From positions 2,619,611 through 2,683,610 of the forward strand of contig NC_020167.2 in the NCBI RefSeq assembly GCF_000224145.3: a stretch of DNA of 64,000 nt, written 5' to 3'. Each line of letters opens with the position of its first letter. Within the stretch, counting starts at the first letter, position 1. This document shows, one piece after another, positions 23,343-37,100 of the stretch. This DNA comes from Ciona intestinalis. Lineage: Eukaryota > Chordata > Ascidiacea > Phlebobranchia > Cionidae. The notes under the pieces were generated by a model, which searched no databases, was not told where the DNA came from, and saw only the letters and a program-made list of their open reading frames with translations. The position numbers and the translations under genes are program-made.

Positions 23343-26300
23343 ATGGACACTGTATGTGATGTCGCTTCAGGTTCAGGTTGCAGCGAAAAGTTAAGAAAAG
23401 CACAAACTCACCCTCACGCAAGCTTACAATTTTTTCCCGGGTCTCTCTCATCATCCAGAAGAACCAGCACAGGTTAACACCCCGCTTCTGTTTTTGTAAA
23501 CTTAAATTTAGTTTTCGTACTATAACTATTGATCTATTATATATACCAGGTTCTTTAATTCAACGAAAAAGAGCGAACACAAGTAATTCACATGAATATA
23601 CTCCCATGTGCTCGAGGGATCATGGAAGGTCCTCTCATTCCAGAAAGACACCAATCACGGTATTTATTTTGCATTTGGTTTACCTATCAAAAACACGTTA
23701 TCTCCCTCTTTTATAATAATTTATCGATTATAGCGTAACTTTTTACAGATAAAAGTAAATTTTAAATTATATTTAATCATTCTATTTTTTTTTCATTAAA
23801 TATGTTAAGCTTTTCGAAATAAATTAGCAAATATTAAGTTAAAATTTGAACTTCCAGGGTGGTAGTTGGGATGACAACAGTGTTGGTCACGGTTCAGTCG
23901 CAGCTCGAATGCGACGAGAAAGAAATCGAGCGATTATCCGAAGAACACAAACCACTTCAACATACAAAACTAACTCTATAGACACACATGGTCAGTAAAC
24001 TATTATTATAAAATTTAACGATACTCACACATTTCAGTAACAAAGCATCGAACACATAATTTGCATTCTCTTTGTACTTCGTATTTTTAATTGTTTTTTC
24101 TTTAAACAAACCATATTTTCTCATTTTCTCATACTCATACTGTCATATGACTAATGTTAACATATATAAATATATAAATATATATATATATATATAATTG
24201 TTTTTTTTCAGCACGCATCACCAGCACCTTAAATCTCATAAACACAACAGCGTTGTCTCCATGGCAACCTCATGAAGAGGATAAACTACCATGGGATGAT
24301 GTTGATGATTATGTGAATAGTCACTATGGCAACAGAACTGCCGCATCAAAAAGATCAGCGGGAAGTTTGTGCAACATCAACAAATACAACAACGTTTTAC
24401 CAGGTTGGATTATTGTTGTTCAGTGTTTCATAGTCGAGTGCTTATAAATACTTCACCATTGAGCTATGCTTTTTTGTAGACATTACATGGAGAAGAGGTA
24501 CTTAAATGTGTGGTGTCCTTGTTATTGTTATATTTACATGTTTGTCTCGGAATGTTTAATTTTATTGTGTTTAAGCCCAATATATAGTTTTAAGTATTGT
24601 AATATTAAAATATTGTATTTTGTTCATTGCCAAACTTCTCCAGGTTTTCTTAAATAGATGTTGTGTGTAATGTCTGGCTTTCAAATAATGAAATTCCAAT
24701 ATTTTCAATCAATATTAAATATGTAGGTAATCAATAATACTGCTTCATCTAAATTAGTTCAATTTTGATAATACAGCTTTATGCTTCCCACTGTAATAAA
24801 ATAACAACTGTTTAGTTTTTACAAATAATGACATGAAATATTATACACAGAATCTGTAAGTCCATGGGATTCAAGGTCGATCCCCGATCGCTACACTCGC
24901 TTACACCATCATCATCGCTACTCATTCACATCAGGTGCATTTTCTTCTCTTTACCGTTTTTTTATTATTTTATGATACAATGTCTATTTATTTTGTTTTA
25001 TTCAAGGTGAAAGAAATTAGAAAGTATTTTAAGGTAAAAATAAAAAAATGTTGTCATGTTAATAAATGTACCCTTTTCATATCTACCCTTGCGCGGCGAG
25101 CAAGGCAGTCGTTTAAACCCGGCTGTTCTGTTTCACACACTTTGTGCTCACTTAATAGTTACCATGTATGAAACTTAGTGTGTCATGTTTGTGTGTATGT
25201 TACTTAGTGTGTCATATTTGCAGCAAACCATCATTCTAGTCCAACATCTGGTTGTGCGTCAATTGCAAGTTCCGACCTCGACTCAGCAGATCTTGCTTTC
25301 TTCAGTATGACTGATGACTCATCATTTTTTGATGGTGACTCGTTATTTTCCGACTCATATGGTGCAATAGACGGTGACTCGGGGTTTTCAACCAATATTT
25401 TCAGCCTTCTTGAAGAAGGAAGCATAAGCTGCAGGTAAGAGTTAAAGTTTACAAAGAAGCAATGGCCTCTTACTAAAGTTTTCAATTTTTATTTTTAAAT
25501 TTTGATGTGAAACATTCACTAAAAACCGTTAGAAAGTATGTTAGATGTATTCTAATTAATTGTGGGCATATATTTACCAATTAAAACTTCTTCCACATGT
25601 TTATAATACTGTTTTATGGCTTATATATAGTTTATTAAACCACTGTTTACTTATAACTGGTGAGACTGGTGTTGTAATCAATCAAACATTCAAATTGATT
25701 CAATATTAGTTTTTTTAAATAGTTTCCTAATAACATTTGTTGTCTGTGATTCCATAGCTTGCTAAGTGTAAACAAAGTATCCAAACCTTTTTTAATTTAA
25801 TTCCATCGAGTCTTCTAGCTATACCCCATTGATCCATTAATGAAACTTATAAATATTTCAGGACCCCTTTCCCAAATGGAGATTGGCCAGACTCTATCAG
25901 CGAACTCGACTTTGACTGCAGCGAGCCACAAAATGACATCTCGAACTGTGACGCTCATTCCGATATCGGACCAAGCTGTTCCACTGCCTCTACTGAGAGG
26001 AACAGGTAAACAAAGTTGAATTTTCATTTTCTCCCGCCATGTGCTCATTAATAATAAATCTGCTTTCCAAGTTTTCCTAATGTAAATTAGTAGACCTATT
26101 TGCCGAACACCAAAAGCTCATTAACCCTGCTAATGTACTGTGGCTACTTTATTATGGCATGATTACATTTCTGTTTTTACAAAAGATCTCATTTTAATTC
26201 TGCTTTTGATAAAACCAAATTGGTTTACAATACATAACACAGTATGGCCAATCAGGGATTGTAGTAACATTGATTGCGTGTGATTAAATAACCATAGCTT

Positions 26301-29300
26301 TGTTTCTATAAATTAACGGAAATAAGAGCACATAATTCATGATATGTCGGGTGATTCTATGTCTTATGTTGTCATCTCATTGTTGTTGTTATTATAGTGG
26401 TAAAATAGGAATATTATAATAATAAATAATTTGTTGATAATTTTTTATGTTTTTTAAGTTTTTTCTTGTGTACTAATGTGTTCCTATAGAGCAGTGGTTA
26501 TTATACTGCATATGTTTGCACAATTTCACGTTCATTGTTATCCTTCAAGACTATAATGCCTGCCATTGCCCCACCTTTATTTATCTTCAAACAGCATATT
26601 AATCAAACATACTGTTAAGCCACTCCTTTAGTTACAATGTATAAATTTGTTTCTATATGTTACATTTAATTGTTCTCAAATACTTTAATCAGATTAAAGA
26701 AACGTCAAATCCGTGGAGCCACAGAATCCAAGGTATTGATTCTATTGATTGTTTTATATTGAAAACAAACAAGTTAGATGCCTAATTACCCTGTTAATGT
26801 TGTACATGACAGCTGGTGTATGGTGAAGTGTAGTTTATATGGTTTTATATTTCATCTGCACTGGGCTTATTTATTAGAGATATCTATAAAAAGCAAGAAA
26901 CAGAAAGGGACTTTTGCAACAATATTTTAAAGTAGACAAACAGCTTTATTATGCTTTGCGCAACCATAATTAAAAGCAGATATTATCATATGAATAAAAG
27001 CCCTGTGGCAATATGACCATTATGTTCCATTGAACCCTCTATGTCTTGCTTGAATGATTTATCGAACAAAATCTTTAAAGGACGATTTCTATTATGAATA
27101 ATTAATTAAGGTAATATGCATTGAGATTGTACTTTTGCGCCACGGTCCTGTGCCAACATAATGGAAAGAAGAACCATTTGTTTGCAGTTTCTAGGGATGC
27201 ACATTACAGAATTACTTCATTATGCATTCATAAACAAAGAGCTGGGCTGTATTCTGTATATGTATCAGCTCTTTAAATAAAATCATAATTTTTTCTGTTT
27301 TATTTTAATGAACCCCCACTTTCGATTTTCTGAATTAAATTTTTTTCATTTTTTTTACAACTTCCTTCATTTTTGACTTAGTCACTGTTTGTTGAAGCTT
27401 AAATGTTTATGCAATTAAACAGAACCCCGAAGAATCAAGTAGTGGCAGCTTTGACTTGGACTTCCAACAAAGCATAAGAGATGAAACTGACTCGGTGTCT
27501 GGTGATGACGCATCGTCTGTATTGGAAGCCAATCTCCCGGACTTATCGGACGTCCTTGATGGAACTGAGCTCCCGGATCTGGACCTCGAAGTTGGAGCCG
27601 ACAAGCTTGACCTTGTGACAATGATCTTCGGAAACGAGAATGAAAGTTTTTTCACGGAAGATCAACTGGGAGCAGGAACGCTCCTCCCAGAGGAGGATGC
27701 AACTATAGACAATGCATCCGCAGAGATGCAAGTTGAGTATGCGGAGAGTGATGATACCACAGTGATACGCGATGATGTGGCCGATACAGAAAACTTGCTT
27801 GATTTTGACAATTCTCCCGAGGAGCAATGTACCTCCACACCCAACACTGAGGATGATACCTTAGTAATGAAAACAGATCTTAAAGATTGGAATCTGATGT
27901 CAAAGGAAGAGAGAGCTCGATTCATTGAGGAGCTTAGTGGGAGAATAACCAAGACCATGGGTTTACAGGTTTGTTTATTTAGAACAAATCTGGTGTGTAA
28001 AAATATATTTTTATATTTCACTGTACCGTATTCAAAGTTAATTTTTTAAAAAGTTTTTAACAGGTGATCTCTTATTAAAAAACTAAACTTGTCCCTGAGA
28101 GCCAAATACTTTGCCCAAGCCTGACACTTACATTTTGTTTAAATTCATAGAGTGTGTTAATGTGATTTATAAAAATGAAAGTTTGTATATATATGTATAA
28201 TGTATATATCAGATAAAATAGAGGAAGTATTAGAATAAATTATAAAGGTTATGTTACACTCAATTCAAAGTAGACTGAATGCTTTCATTTTTCACAGGAG
28301 CAGCTGGATATTATCAGAATAATCGGCGTTCCCCATAAAAATAACATTCCCTTCCGAATGTCAGTGGATGATATCGACAACCACAAGCTATCGAAGGTAC
28401 TTGGTTATCTCAACACGCACAGAAACGAGTCTCCAACTAAAGCCGCCGACCAGGAGGTGGCAGTAGAGAGCAATCTTAGAAGAAGTAACAGCGACGGAAA
28501 TATACCGGCTGCAGTTTCGCAAACTCAAAAGGAACACCGGGTATGTTTATGTGGGGGTGTTGTTTATTTTTTTTATTGCCTCTTCATTATACTAATAAGT
28601 AATAAGTGCGGCTAAAGTTATTTTATTTGTATTTTTTAGTTTTGCTACTTAATTGTTAGTTATGTGCGGATAAAACTATACTAAGTATTTTTGGTTTATT
28701 TGAAATATTGTCTCGTGCAGTTCTTAGAAAACATAGCTTTGTGTGTGTTGCTAGTTACATAATCATTAAATAATGGTTTGGCATCACATGACTTTCTGTT
28801 TAACCCTCAGCGTTAAAGGTTACTAAGCAAACATACAGAGCAAATATGATCTATGCCAAGTTTGCTTTTATGTAATCCTATAAGGCTGTAATAATAAAAA
28901 CTTTAAAAAAAATAACTTTTTTTTAATTTAAATCTCTTGTATTCTAGTATTAGTATTGCTATATTTTTTGTATCTATTTATAGAAAAATTTACCAATAAT
29001 TAAACTCTTAGTGCTTATACAAGTAAAAATTTTGCGAGATTAACATGACAAAGTCTGCCACATTGCGGATAAAAGAAATGTTGGTTATATTTTACGTCAG
29101 AAGATCAGTTGCTGGAAAATATATCATGCTTAGTAGCAACATCAGCAGAAAAGTAATTATTCTGACATCAAAACATTTGTAGAGACGACAACGACAAGCT
29201 CGTAGGTTTGCCAAGTGGTTAAAACAGCGTCAGAAGAAGGAAAACCGTCAGCATTTGAAAGAACAAAAGAGTGGACTTTTTATAAAAGAGAAAAAACTCA

Positions 29301-29344
29301 AGATTCAAGTTGAGACAGAGGAAGATATTGAAGTTGAAATTTAA
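23343..29344 (+). CDS. FAM199X: FAM199X orthologue
   Basis: Eleven exons (23343-23472, 23550-23659, 23858-23990, 24212-24403, 24851-24934, 25224-25434, 25862-26005, 26693-26732, 27423-27968, 28298-28540, 29183-29344) sum to 664 residues. The C-terminal part matches FAM199X: MSKEERARFIEELSGRITKT then MGLQEQLDIIRIIG (human [29 protein letters not shown]), SNLRRSNSDGNIPAA (human RAHSDSNLSASA), and a basic end RRQRQARRFAKWLKQRQKKE ... LKEQKSGLFIKE. Exons 6-7 match the acidic, aromatic middle (ASIASSDLDSADLAFFSM, DWPDSISELDFD). Human FAM199X has about 390 residues; the N-terminal ~190 residues (exons 1-5) and parts of exon 9 are extra. The function of FAM199X is not established. Intrinsically disordered and acidic over most of its length. 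Confidence 0.85.
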
Positions 29345-30755
29345 CGCTGTCTGATTTGGAAAGATTCGTTGCTATAACAACTACATGGATGACATTCCAT
29401 GGTTGTTTGTCGATTAATATTCGTTTGTTGCTCATTGTATTTTTTTTGTTCTTGTTTTACTTTTTCTGTATTGATATTACAAAGGATTTAAAAATTTGTA
29501 AGCCTAATACAAGTTGCATTTTTTACATTGTACAACTTTCAAATTACCCAGTATCTGTGAAATTTATGTTTTAATGCCCATGGTTAAACCTGGGTAACTA
29601 CATAAGAATTTCTTGATAAGTTGAGGTGCTTAGTGTTCATTGTGGCTTTGCATGGATTCGTGATATATCCTAAGTTTTCTTACACATCTAAGTTTCCTAT
29701 TCGCACGGCATCGAATTTGAATTACCAATTCCTGAATTCTTAACAAATTAGTGGCATATGTTTTTATTTTCGTTGCTTATTCATTTGTAATGCTACTGTT
29801 TTTCAGACCTAATTTCGAACCGCTTTTGTTAGAGAGTATTTTTTTCATGAAGCCTTGCTCGTATGTGCTTATAGGTCTAGTCGGCAGTCGCTGTAGTTTT
29901 CATCCTGAACTCATATCCATACCCAGTACATAACCAAGACCGGCATAAATTGGTAAAACATACGCCATTGTGAAAACCTTATACCACTGTTTCATTAAAT
30001 GCACTTGCTTGGAAAAACGCTGCTCGTTTTGGGGTAATAAAATCAGTGTTGTTTAAATTGTGTTATGTTTTCTAGTGTTAGATCATAGTTAGACTATTAA
30101 TGGTTTATTTGTGGGTTGGACATTTATGTAGGAGTCGATAGCACTTATATCAAGTGTATACTAAACCAAATTTGTGGCAAAAATAAACTTTATTATAAGT
30201 TATTATATTTTTCTGTTTTTTAAAGTGTTAATTCGTATATTAACGACATTGATTTGTATTTTTGTTGGGTTGGTTTGATGGCGGACATGAGTCGATAGTT
30301 TAAAACCCTGGTTTAATGTTACTCGATAATTTTTGAGTTAAACCAGCAGTTATAAAAAAAGCACAGATGAAAGTCGTCAGATATGTTAGCTCTTGATTGT
30401 TTGAGCAAACATTTTGATTGATTCGATTGAGGTATAAAGGACGACTGACCCAATGCAAATACTTTCGATCTCTATTTAAGTACGACTTAAAAAAAACTTC
30501 TATTGACTTGAAATCGCGGGTTTACTTTCTCGGTGCACGATTAAACAAAATAAAGAATGAATTTTTCGAGTATGGGGCCAACAATCAACAGTGTAATGCC
30601 AATTGCAGCGGGGATTAACGTTGGTGTTAACCGTAGCGTTCAAGGCCTTTAGTACTTATTTGTAAGCAAAGATTTACCGATTCTTTTTTCGGATTAATTA
30701 TTCGTATAGTGGTGATGCCGCGAAGAGATTGGAAACTCTAAAAAGAAGTAACTTG
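29345..30755. other. FAM199X 3' region and GPCR promoter region
   Basis: 1.4 kb with no coding signal. The first ~850 bases are probably the FAM199X 3'UTR, since the nearest well-placed AATAAA is at 30182. The last several hundred bases precede the GPCR start. No repeat recognised. Confidence 0.5.
30182..30187 (+). terminator. Candidate poly(A) signal of FAM199X
   Basis: AATAAA followed by T-rich DNA, about 840 bases after the stop codon. Earlier variant signals cannot be excluded. Confidence 0.35.
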
Positions 30756-33434
30756 ATGAAAATGTTACGTTTTACGAAGAAGAGTATCGGCAAACAACAA
30801 CCACAAGGATTCCAAAGCAACAAACAAGGATTTATTTTCACTCATACCATAATTCTCATTTGCTTGTCATTTGCAAAGAGCGCAGAAGCAAGGAACACCA
30901 CAACTGCAACGAATAGACAGCTTTACTTAACCAATTTCACGACCCAAGGACTGCCAAATGTAAGCGAATTATTTCCGAACATCGAGAATGAAACAAACGG
31001 ATCAAACATTGCTTATAAAGTGGGGCTGTCTATACTACTTGGGAGCATATGCACTGTGACAGTTCTTGGAAACTTAATAGTCATTTTTACTGCGATCCTA
31101 TTCAGGCAGCTCCGAACTATCCCGAATATGTTTATTATAAGCCTTGCTTCTGCGGATTTGTTAATGGGCACGATAGTACTACCAATGTGGAGTCATTATG
31201 TTATTGGAGACTTTAAATGGAGTTTAGGCTTCTTTTGGTGCGACGTTTGGACCTCTATTGACGTGCTGAGTGTAACTGCAAGCATCGGAACTCTGTGTGC
31301 AATATCCCTCGACCGTTTCGTAGCTATCACGATGCCATTTAAATACGCAACAAAAATGACTCGTCCTAGAGCAAGATTCATCATCGGTAAGAGGAAGTTT
31401 ACTATTGCAGTATTGCCACATAGCATTTAAAGCGTGTGATCCTAAAACACCTTTATTACCGAGTAGATAACCATATACAGATGANCTAGAACGCTTTATC
31501 TTTAATAGGAATCATTAGAAACTTTTGTNNNNNNNNNNNNNNNNNNNNNNNNNNNNNNNNNNNNNNNNNNNNNNNNNNTGGGACACCTTATTCGAACTAT
31601 AAAACTGTATCCTCATGACTCTAATGTTTAAAACACGGCCAGGATAGTTAGATATTATTTGTTAAAAGTGTCCCGTCTTCTCCCCACCTTACTATGTGTT
31701 TTTTTTTTAATTGTTTCATCTTTAAGGTTTTATATGGATGGTCTCAGGCACGATCGCTTTCGTTCCGATTAATCTCGGCTGGTGGAAAACAAACAAACCT
31801 GAGGATTTGGAATGCTACGATAGCCCTACATGCTGCGAGTTTCGGCCAAACGTCATATATGCTGTAGTATCCTCCTGTATATCATTCTACATACCTCTCA
31901 TTATAATGATATGTGCATACAGCGTCGTATTTAAAAGTAAGGCGATGTTTGCATTTTGGAGACCAGATTATCTGAGTGTAAAAATATGTTACTAGTTTAC
32001 AAAGTTTTACTCATTTTACCATAGTTATTTCGACCACAGTTGCAATACAGAAGCGAGGTGTCTTGCCCTGGGAGAAGCGAGAACACAGAGCAGTGATTAC
32101 CATGGGAATAATAATGGGCACGTTCGTGGTGTGTTGGCTCCCATTTTTTATCGTGAACATAGCACAGGTTAGTTATACTTAGTTTGTGATAGTAGAGGTA
32201 GTTTAACCATAGTGTAACAAAAATAACCCGCTTTCGATACAGTAGGGTCGGGAAGACGGACTTCTTTAGCGCATAATATCCAAATATCCGAATTGTGTTT
32301 TAAACAATTAACAACGGTCTATTACTCTATGGGACTCGTTAAATACTGTTTTTAATTCTTTAAATTGTTTTTGTATACAACGAATGGGACAAGACAATAG
32401 AATGAAAAGGCGTTCCATCTTTAATTTCCCCTATCTGCCACAAATTATTTAACCGATATTTCTTTGAATTCAGCGTGTATCTTTAACAAATATATTTGGA
32501 CAAGGTTTTCTGCCAATGTGTTGCTTCCACTCCATTTCTTATGGTAAACTGCCTGGGTTATACCAACAGTCTTTTCAACCCGATCATTTACTGTCGTAGC
32601 GAGGAGTTCCGAAAAGCGTTCAAGAGGGTTTTAATGTGTGGATTGTGTAGAGAGGGTAAGACTACGTGTATACACGTTTAAATCACAAGATTTAACACGA
32701 TAATGAAAATTTGTGTAAGGTCAAATGTAATTCTAATACTTTAACCACTTAAAAATTTGTGTTGCTTCAAAATACTATGCGTTTAGGGCGTGTATAAATT
32801 TTACCATTATAAAATTAAATCTTACCCATCAGGATTTCAACAAACCAGCAGAGCTTCGTTATCCAGCTCTTACGCATTACGATCGAGGTCACGTGTGAGA
32901 ACCGAGAGCATCTTATCTCAGGTCACCAGCTTACTTTTAACCGGTGGCAACTCTGCTAAACGAAGGACGAGCAGGTTAAGTAACGTTAGTGGTCGTAGCA
33001 ATCGAGCGTCACCGGTCAACGGCAGAGTATCTCCAGCCTGCAACAGCAGTTTAAGGCCGGGCGAGCCACGGACCTTGGTATATGGCTTGCGCTCCAGCAC
33101 CAGTCGACAGTACGAGTCGGATACGCACTCGGATGGTACTACGTCGAATGGCATGATACCGCTACATATTGTTGGAGAAACATCAACGTCCGTGAACGGC
33201 TTCGTAACGGATGAGCTGTATCCTCAGGAGAACACACTTCTACATATGAATGGTCGTAACAGGTCAAGACCCAGCAGCGGCTACATGGAGTTAACACCGG
33301 ACGTTTGCAAGAAGTTTCAACGGAGATCGTCATCCGCTGATTATCTTCACGGAAGAGTATCTTCAAGGGAAACTAACGATTCGAAGACAAATGAAACATA
33401 TAAAGATCAGTTACTATTCAAAACCCCTAGTTAA
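30756..33434 (+). CDS. Beta-adrenergic-like aminergic GPCR
   Basis: Five exons (30756-31386, 31727-31936, 32040-32167, 32505-32655, 32833-33434) give 573 residues. The N-terminus has a cleavable-looking hydrophobic stretch ([15 protein letters not shown]) and several N-glycosylation sequons. Seven helices follow. Amine-binding aspartate is in [15 protein letters not shown] replaces DRY ([13 protein letters not shown]), ECL2 has the beta-receptor-like [12 protein letters not shown]5 carries [10 protein letters not shown] (serines at the catechol positions), TM6 CWLPFF, TM7 [13 protein letters not shown], and a CGLC palmitoylation-like site ends helix 8. The closest match by eye is beta-adrenergic; octopamine/dopamine types are alternatives. 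ICL3 is very short. The last exon encodes a ~200-residue Ser/Arg-rich tail. MITEs lie in introns 1 and 3, and an assembly gap in intron 1. The exon 4 border was set at GGACAAG|GTTTTC because the nearer acceptor breaks the frame. Confidence 0.88.
31529..31578. other. Assembly gap (50 N)
   Basis: Fifty N in GPCR intron 1, with one more N at 31485. The gap falls at the left end of a MITE copy, so repeat collapse probably caused it. True length unknown. Confidence 0.98.
31579..31695 (-). mobile_element. MITE copy E, left end in the gap
   Basis: It begins in the N run, continues TGGGACACCTTATT, then AAACACGGCCAGGATAGTTA, and ends CCCGTCTTCTCCCCACCTTA. GPCR intron 1. Confidence 0.8.
32237..32433 (+). 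mobile_element. MITE copy F, diverged
   Basis: Begins ATACAGTAGGGTCGGGAAGA; internal TTGTGTTTTAAACAATTAAC; the right end is eroded (GGCGTTCCATCTTTAATTTC). GPCR intron 3. Confidence 0.75.
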
Positions 33435-34157
33435 TTAAACGAAAAAGCAGAAGAACAAAGGAATAAACAACAAAAGACAGCAGCTTTAATGCATGGGAAC
33501 AGATTACAGAATGAAACATCCACATTATCACGCAGTTAACCACATATTGGAGTACATTTACAAGTTTATAACAGGCGACTTAAAGTGTGAAAATAAAAGA
33601 AAAATCTAATTAAATGCCTTTGATACAAAGCTGAAAACATCCAGTTTTCTGTGCAGTAAAAGCTCCTCACGTTTTGTCTGTAGTGTAGCGTGATGTTCTC
33701 TAATTCCCTCTTCTTACACTTGTCCCTTTATCGCTGTGTTGTTCAAATCACCTTTATAGACTTTGGTTTAATAAAGAATTGAATAACTTGTTATGCTGGG
33801 TTTAAGCATAGTTTAAGTCAGTCAGTGTGTCAAGAGTTAGAGAACCTTTATTTAACCTCGGTCAAAAGATATAGGCTATATAACTGTATTGAAAATTATA
33901 TTCCAAACTTTTTTTTTCATCTTTACCTATATATATGTAATCAACGCTTATATTTATACTTTTAGTAGGATATAAAATAACATCGATGGAGTCCACCATA
34001 AACCTACAACCAGTGTGCGTCTGGTTTTAAGATCTTTGAGAAAAGATTGTGCACCACTGCAGGGTAATACCCTTTGTTACAGCACAATAACAACGTGGTT
34101 TCGATTCTTATATCATTATCGAATTGTTTATTACTTACTTCGGTATCTACAATTATA
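33435..34157. other. GPCR 3' region and NOM1 upstream region
   Basis: About 720 bases with no coding signal. AATAAA at 33592 is a likely GPCR poly(A) signal, with another near 33770. The remainder precedes NOM1. Confidence 0.5.
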
Positions 34158-37100
34158 ATGAGGAGACGAAACCATGATAAAGGCAAGATGAGGTTTAACA
34201 CAATTGTAAAAAACGTGATAAGCGATTTTGGAGAGGAGGCGAACGAAGGAAAGGATGGTTACGATAAACCCTCAGCGACTCTTGGTCGAAAAGAACGCAG
34301 AAGACAAATGAAAAAACAGCGTAAGAGTCGTCAAATGGAGCCTGTTGAGCACGTTGTAGCGACAGAGCTGGTAAAATCACAGCCGCCTAAAAACCCCTTT
34401 AAAAAAACTAGACAAAAACGAAAACCGGAAAGTGGGGCAACAAAACGGAAGCGAAAGCGAGCGAAACTTCTTGAAAAACAAGAAGAGTTTGTGAGGGAAG
34501 ACAATACTGAAGATGATAGGACAATCCAAAACATTGAAAAGTTGATGAAAATAAAGAAGAAAAAGACACTTCCATCAGCATTTGCAAGTGACGGATTGGA
34601 TTTTCTACTTGATGTTATTGGACAAGGAGAAACTGGTGCGTTCATTAGCTCGTAGTGTTTATACTCTTTCTATGTGATAAATAGGTGGATATTCCTAATA
34701 GTAAATGTCAAACGGCAGTATATTGCATTACCTTGTATTTTTTTTACTTTAGTTATTGTAACACAATATATCTTTTTTATAGAAAGCGGATTAAACGATC
34801 TTAAAAATGAAACAAAGAACTATGAGGATGGTGATGTCATCCATCACAGTGATGGTCTTGATAGTGATGATGAGGAGGGGGACGATCAGGATGAAGATAT
34901 CTTGGATGATGTTTTGTCAGATGTGCCGGAGGAGGATTTTGATGATGCGAGTGATGAACCAGATGAGGAGGATTTGGTTGAAGAAGATGAGATGGGAAGT
35001 GATGCTGGTTGGGTGAATGAAGTTGAAAGTGAAGATGTTAGTGAAGAAGAAGCATCTGTTATTGATGATGAAGAAAATAATGCTGTTGTTGTAAAACCAG
35101 TTGAAACTGAGGAAAGTATCAGTGGAAAATATGTTCCACCTGCCTTGAGACGGAATATGTCAGAAAAGGAAAACGAAAAACGAAGAAAACTTGAGCGGCA
35201 AATCAAAGGATGGTTGAACAGATTAAGTGAGTCAAATCTGGGAATGATTTGTTCTGAAATTTGTGCCATCTATCAAGTAAATAGTCGAGCGTTTGTAACT
35301 GAGATATTGACAGATGTAATATTGGTACAGTTTTTCACTCCCGACCCAATACCAGAGCGACTTATAACAGAATCCTCAATGTTAATTGGTGTCCTTTGTC
35401 ATAACATTGGTGTGGAGGTGGTGGCCCATTTTATTGAGGCAGCATGCAGAAAACTGGGCAAAATTTTTTTGATGCAAAATTATGGAAAAGGAAAGGAATG
35501 TAACAACATTGTGCAACTTCTCTGTAGTTTGTACCAAGTGCGAACTATGCAGACACAGATTGTTTTGGATTTAATAGAGAAGTTTATTGTTGGTTTCACT
35601 GAAAAGGACATTGAACTTCTGGTGCTTGTGTTAAAAAATGTTGGTTTTCAATTAAGAAAAGATAATCCTATTCTACTGAAAGAAATAGTGGAAAAAATTA
35701 CCAAACAATCCCAAGAATTAACACAAGATAATTCTTCTAGAATGAAATACATGCTTGAGGTTTTGACTGCGATTAAAAACAACAATGTTCGAAAAGTAAC
35801 AGGTTGGTATTATTGATGTAGTTAGGTTAAAAGAAATCTATGTTCTATGCTAAAATATTGCTTTGACTTTCCTGATACATGTAAATGGTCATGGGCACCT
35901 ATCTTTTAGAAAACCAGGGTGGTCTTTAGGCCATAGGTCAAAGTTATTATCTAGATCCATTATTTGCCCACCTGTTACCATGATTATCTAAGCTCACACA
36001 GTGTATCATAATCGATTTGATGTCATACGTGTATACCCTGCATACCCATGTTAGGTGCCCATTTAAAAAGTAGCCTAGTTTTGGTGGTAACTTATGTAGA
36101 AATTATCTGATTAGGACTCAAGATATGTAATGCTGAAACATTTCAGAATACGATGTAGAACTTTTAAACAACAGAAGAAAGAAAATCAAACTTTTAATTA
36201 AAGCAGAATCAGAAATTTTGCCAGATGTATCATTTCAGGTAATGTTTTATTATTACATTTACATGAATCATGCTTAGAAGTTTGTACATCAACAAGTATA
36301 TTATACTTCACTAAAAATAAGTGGAAAATTCCTAACTTGATGCGCATGGGAGCTGTAATGAACTTAAAGGGTTCAACTTTACAAAATACGCTGCATACAT
36401 TATGTTATTAAATGTGAAGGATCAAAATTTTGTGAGAAAAAAAAGTTATGTGCAAATGAATTCAGAAAGCTCCACGATTACATCACTAAACTATCACACA
36501 AAAACCATTCAATAATATTGAACCTAGATTAAAGTTTTATAATGTTCCAAACCTAAAAAGTGTATTCAGTGGCGCAGCCAGGGGGGTTTCGGGGGTTGTG
36601 ACCACCCTTTTAAACCCAAAAAATATATTTTTTTAAAATTAAAACAAAAATTTTTTGCAAACATTTGTTGATTAAAACCCCCCCTTATTTTTTTTTCTTG
36701 CTGTGCCACTGACTGTCTTATTATTTCTTGTGTTGGTTAAGTCATTCATTGTGGTAATCATGTAATGTGTTGTGCCCAACAGGATCTGGTTGATGCGGAG
36801 ACAAAAGGAAGATGGTGGATCGTGGGAAGTTCATGGAAAGGAGTTCCGATGCTAAAGAAGTCAACGGAAACTACTGTAGAAGTTGGTGAGGCGTGAAGAA
36901 CATTGAATTAATTAAACTCAAGACTCAATACACATGCCTTTATAAATGTGACTATAAACACAATTTCCAAGTATCTGTTTAAGAAAATACATTTAGTTTC
37001 TGAAACAATATTTATCCCTCCACAGTTAGTCATTGTAAATTAAAACCTTTTTTTACAGACACCAACGTCAGTTCCCAGTTGATAGAAGCAGCTCGTAAAT

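Noticed and set aside
27543-28021. Minus-strand frames of 94 and 119 codons
   Set aside because: Both are antisense to FAM199X exon 9, which has clear family similarity and splice sites.
34886-35269. 127-codon Ser-rich minus-strand frame
   Set aside because: It mirrors the Asp/Glu-rich region of NOM1 on the + strand.
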